Shown: positions 10,314 through 19,320 of the stretch, one piece after another
How the letters are laid out: each line of letters begins with the position of its first letter
Position numbering within the stretch: the stretch's first letter is position 1
Origin: Ampelomyces quisqualis
Lineage: Eukaryota > Ascomycota > Dothideomycetes > Pleosporales > Phaeosphaeriaceae
DNA length: 64,000 nt
Assembly (NCBI GenBank): GCA_018398575.1
Contig: JAGTXZ010000005.1
Span: forward strand, 124,001 to 188,000
Reading direction: 5' to 3'
Position numbers and translations under genes: made by a program
The notes under the pieces: model-generated
Databases searched by the model: none
What the model was told of the DNA's origin: nothing
Seen by the model: the letters and a program-made list of their open reading frames with translations, nothing else

Positions 10314-10503
10314 GCGTCCATGCTTTCACGTGACTTTATAGATTGAATTACTACTCCGTAGTTCATTCTGGAAATTCAGACTCGGAGCCCTCGCATCGTG
10401 ATGCTGTCCGCCATAACTCCGTCGCTGAAGATGCAGACCATGCCGGCTTCACGTCATGTCTCGACGCGCAATGCGCGGGTTCTCAGGGCTGTTGGACGAA
10501 CGG

Positions 10504-10881
10504 CTAGTCCTTGGCCAACATGTCCTGCTCGCTGCCGTCGCGCGGGACATAGTTGATGCCTGCGCTCTCGACGGCGACGAGAACGTCCTCGGGGAGAATG
10601 CCCTCGACCTGGGTCGCGTACACGCCGGGCACGTATCCCTCGAGGCGCTGGTAGCGGGCGACCCAGCTGCGGGTAGTGTCGGCGACGCTGATGAGGCCCT
10701 CGAAGACCTGCGAGGTGCAGTCGTTGACCTGCTCGGGGTTGCCGATGAGCTCGAGGATGTCTTCGCAGTTGGGGCAGCCGTAGGTGGTGAACTGCTGCTG
10801 GGTGCGGACGATGGAGCAGACCATGCAGGCGCGCATGTGGCGGTGCTGGTTGGGCGGGATGTGGGCGCCGCCGTGGACCAT
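10504..10881 (-). CDS. spt4: Transcription elongation factor Spt4
   Basis: 125 aa, single exon. Spt4 pairs with Spt5 (DSIF) on RNA polymerase II and promotes processive elongation. The protein shows the Spt4 zinc finger: CMVC near residues 19-22 and CPNC near 36-39. The family core follows, with SQVFEGLISVAD, WVARYQRLEGYVPGVYA and a terminal YVPRDGSEQDM. Length is close to fungal homologues (about 100-125 aa). The start MVHGGAHIPPNQHRHMRAC places 18 residues before the first Cys, as usual. Eight bases upstream of the ATG begins a 15-bp tandem repeat. It is transcribed divergently from protein phosphatase 5 with about 580 bp between starts. Confidence 0.93.
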   Translation of the reverse strand: MVHGGAHIPPNQHRHMRACMVCSIVRTQQQFTTYGCPNCEDILELIGNPEQVNDCTSQVFEGLISVADTTRSWVARYQRLEGYVPGVYATQVEGILPEDVLVAVESAGINYVPRDGSEQDMLAKD

Positions 10882-11460
10882 GGCGAGGGTGTTGTCGGCG
10901 GGCGTGTTGTCGGCGGGCGTGTTGTCGGCGGGCGTGTTGTCGTCGCGTGCGGGGTGTCGGGCGTGTTGTCGCGGGCGGGCTGGTGGACGTGATGGGCGGC
11001 GGCGCCTTGTTTGTCGTCGGTGTTCGTCGACCTGTTCGTCGACCGTGGCGGAGTCTTGGCGGAGTCTTGGCGAGGCGCCCCGCTAGACCGCTTCCGGCGC
11101 TCACGTGCCGCACCCGGCCCGGCCCCGTCCTCGCCAGACGGCTCCCTGCTGGGCCCCACTGGCGACACGTCGCCCTCCCCGTCGTCACGGCCGGCGTAGA
11201 CGTCCTTGGCGACCTTCCTGACTGTGGCGGTGCCTTTGCGGGGCCGCGGCATGGTGGCGGCGGGCTCCCGTTGTGTGGCGGCGGGGATCGCGGGCTGGTT
11301 GATGCGGGCGGGGGCTCGGCGGCGACCTCTCCCGCTTTTATTATCGCACGCCGCTGCGGTTACCTGCCGACTGACTGTCTTGCCCGTGTCGCAACTTCTT
11401 TCACTGCAGCCTCCCGTCGCCCCGCCGCCCCGCCCGTGTCCCGCACGCCCGACACGCACC
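10882..11460. promoter_or_regulatory. Shared divergent promoter spt4 / ppt1
   Basis: 579 bp between two divergent start codons, very GC-rich. It contains the 15-bp repeat next to spt4. A Pro/Thr-rich frame on the minus strand covers much of it, but it runs in a different frame from Spt4 and has no recognisable domain, so I read it as leader sequence. Confidence 0.5.
10889..10943. repeat. 15-bp tandem repeat, 3.7 copies
   Basis: The unit GTGTTGTCGGCGGGC (plus strand) is repeated exactly at 10889, 10904 and 10919, with a partial copy at 10934. On the spt4 sense strand it occupies about -62 to -8 relative to the ATG, so it lies in the 5' untranslated region. Confidence 0.95.
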
Positions 11461-12977
11461 ATGGGCAGTCTCCAGCAAGAAGCCATCGCGCTCAAGAACA
11501 AGGGCAACGACGCGTTCAAGGCCCAAGACTGGCCCGCTGCGCTGGACTACTACACCAGGGCCATCCAACTGTGGGACACGGAACCGTCCTTCTACACCAA
11601 TCGCGCCCAGGCCAACATCAAGCTGGAGTCGTATGGCTACGCCGTGCAAGACGCCGACAAGGCCATTGCGCTCGACCCCCACAACGTCAAGGTAGGCGCC
11701 ACCCACTCCCGAGCATCTCCCGACTGACGTGCCCTGCCAGGCATACTACCGCCGCGCCTCTGCAAACACGTCCATCCTCAAGCACCGCGAAGCCCTGCGC
11801 GACTGGAAGCTCGTCATCAAAAAGGCCCCCGGCGATGCCAACGCAAAGCTGCGCATGACAGAATGCGAGCGCATCATCAAGCGAGATGCCTTCCTCAAGG
11901 CCATTGAAGTCGAAGATGCGCCCTCGGCCGCAGAGGGCTTGGACCTGGAACACATGGCCTTGGAGTCCAACTACGACGGGCCGAAATTGGGCGACGCCAT
12001 GACCCTGGAGTTCGTCGAGGACATGATTGACCGCTTCAAGAACGGCAAGAAGCTGGCCAAGAAGTACGCCTTCCAGATCATCTTGGCTGTCATGGACATC
12101 GTCAAGAAGGAACCGACAATGGTGGAGCACAATGTCGACCACGGCACCGAAATCACCGTCTGCGGAGACACGCATGGTATGTGGACGCAAGGCCTGGTCA
12201 ACCCCAGCTAACCCCACAGGTCAATACTTTGATCTTCTCAACATCTTCAAGCTTGCAGGCAAACCCTCGGACAAGAACGCCTTTCTCTTCAACGGCGACT
12301 TTGTCGACCGAGGCTCCTGGTCGACCGAGATTGCGCTGCTACTGTACGCTTACAAGTGGCTGTACCCAAACAGCTTCTTTTTGAACCGCGGCAACCACGA
12401 GACGGACGACATGAACAGGATGTACGGCTTCGAGGGCGAGTGCAGAGCAAAGTACACGGAGCGCATGTTCAAGCTCTTCTCCGAGTCCTTCTCCATGCTG
12501 CCGCTAGCCACCCTCATCGGCAAGAAGTACTTTGTTCTACACGGCGGTCTCTTCTCAGACGACAAGGTCACTCTAGACGACGTCAGGAAGCTCAACCGCT
12601 TCAAGCAGAGACAGCCCGGCCAGGCTGGTCTTATGATGGAGATGCTGTGGACAGACCCCCAGACCGCACCAGGACGCGGGCCCAGCAAGCGCGGCGTCGG
12701 CCTGCAATTCGGCCCGGACGTCACCAAGCGCTTCTGCGAAAACAACGGGCTCGAGGCTATCATCCGCTCGCACGAGGTCCGCATGGACGGCTACGAAGTC
12801 GAGCACGACGGCCGCTGCATCACCGTCTTCTCGGCGCCAAACTACTGCGACAGCACCAGCAACAAGGGCGCGTTCATCAAGATCGGTCCCGAGTACAAGC
12901 TCAAGTACACAAAGTTCGACGCAGTACCCCACCCCAACATCAAGCCCATGGCCTACGCCGCAAATGGTCTGCAGTAG
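11461..12977 (+). CDS. ppt1: Serine/threonine protein phosphatase 5 (TPR-PPP)
   Basis: Three exons, 11461-11691, 11741-12176 and 12220-12977, encode 474 aa. Introns are 49 and 43 bp with GT...AG ends. PP5 is a PPP-family metallophosphatase. Its N-terminal TPRs bind Hsp90 and keep the enzyme autoinhibited. TPR helices occupy about residues 5-110 (ALKNKGNDAFKAQDW, SFYTNRAQANIKLE, AYYRRASANTSI). Catalytic metal-binding motifs are intact: GDTHGQ near 219, GDFVDRG near 248, GNHE near 280, and the late RSHEV and SAPNYCD motifs. The second intron splits the GDTHG motif. Length is normal for fungal PP5. Confidence 0.96.
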
Positions 12978-13999
12978 TTGTGCGGGTGGCGCTTTTGCAT
13001 GTAGCGATGCATACTACGGTGTTCTCGGGCGCTTGCAGAGTTGGGCTTTGCTTAGAGGACTGTTTGGGTCGTCCGCCAGAAGAAAGACGCCCTGGTAAAA
13101 TGTAGCATACTGTATTCGATTTTGGCAGGCATCTTGTGTGGACACATTGCAATCCGCTAGCGGGCTGCGGAACGGTCAGTACCTCAGTATCCTGTAGCGT
13201 GGCGAGCGCTGTAGCATCCGAAACGTATTCAACTCTTGGTCTATCTCCGATTATTTGCGTATGCTGTCGTCTTCAGCATCTTTGTTGCTACACGAGATTC
13301 CGACCGCGGGCATACCTTCCGCCACATCATTCGTACCTACGTTGCCAGCAATGGTCTAGAGGGGTTGGAAGGCCCGGCTCTCACGTCGCTATATAGGTCT
13401 TCAAGTTGGCGAATTCTCTTACTCAGGGTATTGGGCGACTCGAGCTAGGTGATTGTGGAGTCTACATAAGGGTTTGTTGTTAGTGGGGACATGTACAGAG
13501 ATGACTTGATGGTCGCCAGGCGTTACCTCTAAGCTTCACCATGCGCGAGAGGCAGCCAAAACTTCTGTATAGCCGTGAAGCCTACGAACTAGCCGCAGCA
13601 CCTGGCTGCCTGATACGAGGCTTTGCTTTGTATTGTCTGACGGGGACGCGAAGCTCCACCTCACCTTGTTGGTTCCCCGAGCTTGTGGCCTCCCGCATCC
13701 TTTGTGACTACTCGATGTCCCTGCTTCTGTGGCCCCAGCATCGTGTTGATGGGTCCTGGGCATAGCATGTCCTGTCGACGCAGTGACGGACACAAGCACC
13801 ATTACCACGATTACGACAAGCCTGCTCCTGAGCCGTACAACACCAAGCAGCCAAGATTCTGGTTCCTGTGTAACACAGACGCTGGTTCACTACAAGGCTG
13901 CGGATATCGGTCAAGGACGGTAAGATTGTGGGCCCGCCCGTTAGCATCATCAGCCTTGGGCTTTGTTAAGAGGAACAGTACAAGAATACAAAAGAAAAT
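12978..13999. other. Intergenic, no gene seen
   Basis: Contains the 3' end of the phosphatase gene and short unconnected open stretches. Nothing recognisable on either strand. Confidence 0.45.
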
Positions 14000-14452
14000 T
14001 CATTCCCGATCATCAACATAGCCCGATACCCTTTGCTTCTCTTGCTCATATGCCTCAGTCATGTCTGCGAGCTCCTGTTCAATAATATCAAGATCCTCGC
14101 TGACCTCCTTGAACATGGTATGAAGCTTGGACATGGTGGCCCTGTCCTCGAATCACAGTTTCTCTTGCTCAAGGTATTGGGAGACTTGAGCTTCGGCCTT
14201 TGCCGACTGCTTTTCCAATACTTCGATGGAGTTGTTAGCCACCTTGAGTTCGCCGGTGAGGATCGCGATATCTTTGTCGGCTACTCTCTTTGCATCATTG
14301 GCATCGTCAAGTGACTTGTTGAGATGGCCTTGTGTACGGAACATCTCAATGCGCTCGGTCTCAAGATTCTTCTCCTGCTCGTCCACGAACTTCGCCCTGC
14401 TCTCGACTGATCTCTGGGCTTCGTCCAATTGGCGCGCAAACAGCGCTCTGAA
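14000..14452 (-). pseudogene. Coiled-coil gene fragment broken by a stop codon
   Basis: On the minus strand one frame runs from just after TAG (14453-14455) to TGA at 14000-14002. It is strongly coding-like: about 95 codons of heptad-rich, Glu/Lys/Ala-rich sequence (EAQRSVESRAKFVDEQEKNL, then IAILTGELKVANNSIEVLE) end at an in-frame TGA (14153-14155). About 50 further codons of the same character continue in the same frame (MFKEVSEDLDIIEQELADM, YEQEKQRVSGYVDDRE). No ATG opens the fragment. It reads as the C-terminal part of a coiled-coil protein, 5'-truncated and with one nonsense codon. No relation to the intact coiled-coil gene downstream was evident by eye. Confidence 0.5.
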
Positions 14453-15340
14453 CTATGAATCCATCCATCCACTCGGATGAGGTTCAAGAATATTTTTTGG
14501 GCACTTCGGCGACGATCTTTAGAAGTGCCATTTCGGGGGCTGTTCGTTTTACTCCAAGTCGGCTACCGGTACACTGTGGTCTGTAGTCTCCAGCACGCAC
14601 AATACCCTCCACTAAATTTGTTGACGTGCGAGCACACATGTCTCGAGCAACCTGGCTGATTTCTGCAACAAACACAATCTTAGAACTCCGACGTTCATAC
14701 TGTAGTCTCCAGAGACCCTCATGCTCACTATGTTTCAACTTCACGCCAGTGTCGAGACTGAGGGTTTTGGCCCTCTGCTATAGCTTACAGGAGCAGTGGA
14801 CGATCTTCGAGTCTCCAACTTATAGACGCCCTATTTGTCTTCGCCCCGTTCGAATTTCTGTGCGGCTCGAACTAGGTTGTAGCCTCCAGGAGCTACTACA
14901 CCACGACCCAGTCCGTCACCACTTGTAGAATTTGGGGCGAAAGTGTACACGTACTGTGACTCCTCATCTCCGCGATCACCGATGATTAAGGTCTGCGTCA
15001 TAACTGTCTCATCACGAGCTCAATCATTGGCCAGAGTTCTCAGCTGGCCCTTTTTGTGCCTTCTCGATGCACTTCAGAGGCAGTCGCGATGCTTGGCGCC
15101 CCGCCGGATGATGAAAGTCTTCCCTCACCTCCAAACTTCCCTTTCCTTCTCTATCCTCGAGATTACAGAGACGAATCTCAAGATCATTTACTCCTTGCTT
15201 AAGAGCGTACCAACACAAAGCCAAAGCAATCTCAACCTACACTACTCTTTGAAGCCCACCCCATTCGCCCCACCTCACTCGCCCCACCGTTACGTTAATC
15301 TTCAGTTGTCAGGCTTCACTGACAATTGTTAGGTCTCGTC
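14453..15340. other. Intergenic, promoter of coiled-coil repeat gene
   Basis: No gene seen. The last 100 bases are rich in CCCCACC-type pyrimidine runs before the ATG at 15341. Confidence 0.4.
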
Positions 15341-17260
15341 ATGTCTTCCGGTAGCCCCAATTCGGCTTCAACTTCAGATTCTGGTCCAACTCCCGCGCTA
15401 GGACCTATACCTGGTGTCCAAGATGCCATCAAAAACCACCGCAAGGCCATGCAACGTCCCGCGATACCGTTTATCGACCTACTTGCAAGTCAAAAGTCCA
15501 AGATCAACGAGCAAGACGGCATTATCAAAACGCACGTTCAGCACGCCGCGTCCCTCACCGCGACCCATAAAGACGTTGCCAACAATTTCTCGAATTCGTT
15601 GGCGAGCCAGCAAGATGGCTTCAGCAAGACTATGGCGATCCAGCAAGGTGGCTTCAGCAAGACTCTGGCGAAACGGCAAGATGGCTTCAGCAAGACTCTA
15701 GCGAACCAGCAAGATGGCCTCAGCAAGACTCTGGCGATCCAGCAAGACGGCTTCAGCAAGACTCTGGCAGCGCAGCATGACTCGGTCGAACATATCAAAG
15801 CCACTTTCGAGACATCGCGGGACCACTTCTTCGAGCACGAGAAGTCCTCTGCCGGCAAGATCAAAGAGCTTGAGGCTACGATCGGCAAGATGACCGCCGA
15901 GCTCAAGGCAGAGAAGGATAGAAAAAGTGCTTTCTCATCCATCACGGTCAGCCACGAAATGTACGCCAACATGCGGCTGGACCAGATCAGGGCAGTTCAC
16001 GACCTAGAGCTTGAGCAGTACAAGACAGAGGCTCTCCGGGGAGACAAGTACGACATCATCGCGAAAAAGGAGCGCACTGTTGCCGCCAAAGATGATATAA
16101 TTCACGAGAAGGAAGCGGAGATCGCAAGCAAGAATGCGGAGATCGCAAACAAGGAGGTGGAGACCGAGAAGTACAAGCAGCTCGCCACCTCACGCCTCAG
16201 AGAGGTAAATGACCTCAAGGCCGATAAAGCGATGATGCAAGAACACCTCGCCAGACTGCAGAACTCTCTTACTGCTGCGGCTCAGCAAGAGACCGATCGC
16301 ACGCTGCTATTGCGAGCTCTCGCCACCAGGTGGACAGAAGACAAAGAGGCCAAGGAAAAGTACACCGCGCTCCATTCAAAACTCGACAGCATCGAGAACG
16401 GTGTCTTAATGGCGAACGACAACCTCTGTGTTGTCGACAAAAATGTCGTACGTCACGTCGATGTCGTCCGAGGTGATCTCAATGCTGTCAGTGACCGTAT
16501 CGGTGTCGTCCGAGATGGTGTCAAGTCCGTCCACAGCAAAGTCCTCACCACACGCAGCAATACCGCCAAGCTCTTCGCCAATCATGACGCGTACTTTCTT
16601 CGATTGGAAGAGCAAGGCAAACGCCAGCTGGACATGCTCGAGGATTTCGAACGCCCTGAGCCTTCAAAGCGGCCCCGTCTTGCCAGCGAAGTCAACCCGG
16701 ATGTAGGAGACGACATGAACCTGCTCAACGAGGTCAGCAATAGCAACGGCAACGACAACGGCAACGGCAACGGGAACGGCAATGACAACGACAACGATGT
16801 CAATCTCGGCGGTGAAGGAGAATTCCAGGACATCGACAATGTCCTGCCCACCGACCCCAACCTCGCCAATCTCAAGATCATGCAAGAGGATGGCTCCATG
16901 GTCGCGTTTGATGCTCTCTCGGACGCTGTCAAGGCCGCTCTCACGCAAATGCTGAAAGGCCTTCCTGGCTGGTACAACAAGGTCTTCAATTCTCGTGGGA
17001 AAAGCTGTCTCTCCACCAAAGCAATGGCGCTCCACAAGGCCAAGGGCAACAGTGTCGCATGTAAACAGTGTGCCTATGGCCACAAATTCTGCATCAAGAA
17101 ACTCGACAGGGCCGTGGTCTTGACCCCTCTCTGTGCCCTCGACCGCGCAAGTCTCACGCCTCCTCCGACCTTCAACGACGTCGGCTTCTTCTGCTTGCCC
17201 GCCACCACCCGCTTTGCGCCCTCGAAGAATGTAGATGTCTACGAAAATGTTCGCCGCTGA
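15341..17260 (+). CDS. Coiled-coil protein with 11-residue repeats
   Basis: Single exon, 639 aa, ATG at 15341 (the frame is open a little further upstream without an ATG). Residues 1-60 are Ser/Pro-rich. Residues about 87-146 hold five to six tandem 11-residue units of the form QQDGFSKTLA-x. A long charged coiled coil follows (about 150-360), including a KEAEIASKNAEIANKEVE stretch, then a basic segment near 450 (PSKRPRL, a likely nuclear localisation signal). Next is an Asn/Asp/Gly run at about 465-490. The C-terminal 90 residues carry a Cys cluster (CKQC at 574-577, next Cys at 584) that could bind a metal. Family unknown; a nuclear scaffold role is only a guess. Confidence 0.7.
   Translation: MSSGSPNSASTSDSGPTPALGPIPGVQDAIKNHRKAMQRPAIPFIDLLASQKSKINEQDGIIKTHVQHAASLTATHKDVANNFSNSLASQQDGFSKTMAIQQGGFSKTLAKRQDGFSKTLANQQDGLSKTLAIQQDGFSKTLAAQHDSVEHIKATFETSRDHFFEHEKSSAGKIKELEATIGKMTAELKAEKDRKSAFSSITVSHEMYANMRLDQIRAVHDLELEQYKTEALRGDKYDIIAKKERTVAAKDDIIHEKEAEIASKNAEIANKEVETEKYKQLATSRLREVNDLKADKAMMQEHLARLQNSLTAAAQQETDRTLLLRALATRWTEDKEAKEKYTALHSKLDSIENGVLMANDNLCVVDKNVVRHVDVVRGDLNAVSDRIGVVRDGVKSVHSKVLTTRSNTAKLFANHDAYFLRLEEQGKRQLDMLEDFERPEPSKRPRLASEVNPDVGDDMNLLNEVSNSNGNDNGNGNGNGNDNDNDVNLGGEGEFQDIDNVLPTDPNLANLKIMQEDGSMVAFDALSDAVKAALTQMLKGLPGWYNKVFNSRGKSCLSTKAMALHKAKGNSVACKQCAYGHKFCIKKLDRAVVLTPLCALDRASLTPPPTFNDVGFFCLPATTRFAPSKNVDVYENVRR
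15600..15780 (+). repeat. 33-bp coding tandem repeat
   Basis: Five to six imperfect 33-bp units, each containing CAGCAAGAtGGCtTCAGCAA-like sequence and encoding QQDGFSKTLA plus one residue. They differ by few substitutions and no frameshifts, so they are recent or under selection. Confidence 0.9.
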
Positions 17261-19320
17261 TTTGAACTGTATCGGCTTTTGCCCTTCGTTTGTATCACCT
17301 TACACTGTGTTATTCTTTGTCCTTATCGTTTTGTTTTGTGTTTATACTGTACGGGTAGCATTTAATGTTTGATTTCTCGCGTTTAGCTTTTTCCATTTAT
17401 ACCATATCCACACCACATTATATAGATCACGCGCCATATTCATCTTGTCGGCTGTGTTTTAATCGATGACGACTTCTGCCACTGTTCAAGGCAACCCACC
17501 CACTACACATAACGTTAATATGCAAGTGATGCCTCGCTACATAAGAAAACTCTTCTCAAGAACGCTAGCTAACCAATAGCCATTAGCAAATACTATGTCC
17601 GTTTTACTAAATTATTGGCTCCATTATACTATATAGGTATGTTTATCCATCCAAATTGGTAGTGTCGAAATCTTTTCACTAGGGCTATAGGCTTCAAAAT
17701 TACGAAAATGTAATAGGTATGCTGGTTGTATATTCTACTGTTGTCGGTTTGACTGTACCATGAAACAATCCAACTGTCGTGACATCATGACTGCAGAGGT
17801 TTGCGCCATCCAGCAAGGACGGCATTAGTAGGGGAAAACATAATGAAATGGCTCCATGGTTGCGTCGAGCTCTTACATTGCTTTTACGATTTGTGTTTGC
17901 AAAATTTGCGCCTCCCATCTGCTGCTTCAGAATTTGTCGTCGGCGCTCGATCCCAAAAGAGATTAGTGCTGATATTTTCCAGAGCAGTTGCGCCAGATTT
18001 CTCGCAGTTGCGCCGGTGTTTCGATATGCCGGCGCCGTACCATATTCGGTAAGGTGCCCGGATGATGTAGATCCCGACGCAATCGCCACAGATCTCGCGC
18101 AATCCCGCCGGGATTTGCTCGATCCGCGCAATGACCACCCTCACCACATGCGCAATCCACGTCCAACAGACGCTCACCTGTGTAGAGTCTCTTCGTAACC
18201 GCCAGGCCGCCATACCTGCCAACCAACGCGACGAGCCACTTGTCTTCTCTCTACAAAGTCGTTTGTTCCAACCGCTCGATCAAACGCCTGAAGTCACATA
18301 AAGCACACGCTAGCTCCGACTACATCATGAATCTGCTGGAAGTCCACGCCTATTGCAGACGCCCTGCGTAGTTTTAGAGACGATATATAATCTCTGCAGT
18401 CTTCCTGGACGACTTAGGTGATAGTTTGCGACGGAGCAGGAAATCATCTACTCGAGGAACACTTTAATGCACTATATGCTGACTTTACGCCATCCCAACG
18501 AGTTTGAGAACTGCCGTCCAACTCGTAGTCGCCAGGAGTACCCATGCCTTCGTCTACCTCTCCTATATCCGACGGCTTGACCTGCCCACCATCGCCCGCT
18601 GCAGCAACATCGCACTAGGCGCCAACCAGTGCGTGATTCCAGTCACGGCCCTCCGCTTCCCATGACATCGGTATGGCTATTAAGTCTCTACGATGTGTTC
18701 GCTTCGTCTCCAATTCTCATATTCTTCAGGCCATAGCGTATGAGAAGCCTCTGCTGACTCTGCAACCCCCTCGAACATGCGCGACAGCCTGTTGTCTCAC
18801 CGAATAGTAGCTTGTAAGGTGCGGGCTGAATTACAGCGCATCTCAAGCACAAGACCTCGGGAGGATACGATGGACTCGATGCCTACGTGACAGTGTCCCT
18901 GCCATGAATGTGCTCTATCTTCTCCCGCCATTCGTCTCACGGGCACACGCTCATCCCACCTTGTTGCCGTACTCTCTTGATCCTACAACACAAAGCTGCA
19001 GGGAAACCCACACGGCGGCGACATCATACCCTCGGCGAAACGGATGAAACAGATCGTCGTGATTGGGGAGAAGCGGGCATTGAACGACTCTGACCGTAGC
19101 CGGGCTGTAGCCATGATGCCTCCGCCGACTTGGATCAAAGTGCTGGACGCAATCGTTGCCTGTGAAATTCAATCAGGGTAGGATAGTAGATGCAGGTAAC
19201 CTGTCCTATTGTGAATCATGGTGACTTCATCGCTGTACATTGTCACGTCAATGTAAATGCAACAAGAGAGGGTCATGAACCGAAAAGCACTTTTCATTCT
19301 ATCCAACGCAAGAAAAACAG
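17261..19320. other. 2 kb gene-poor interval
   Basis: 17270-17720 is AT-rich; the remainder has average composition. Open stretches up to about 110 codons (for example minus strand 17884-18222) have no recognisable motif. A GGCGCAACTGC direct repeat occurs twice near 18001-18040 (minus sense). No intact gene or clear transposon is seen. Confidence 0.4.

Noticed and set aside
10449..11519. 356-codon Pro/Thr/Arg-rich minus-strand ORF over spt4 and its leader
   Set aside because: Different frame from conserved Spt4, composition driven by GC content and the 15-bp repeat, no domain.
17884..18222. 112-codon minus-strand ORF with short internal repeat
   Set aside because: No start context, domain or splice partner; the repeated GGCGCAACTGC word alone does not support a gene.
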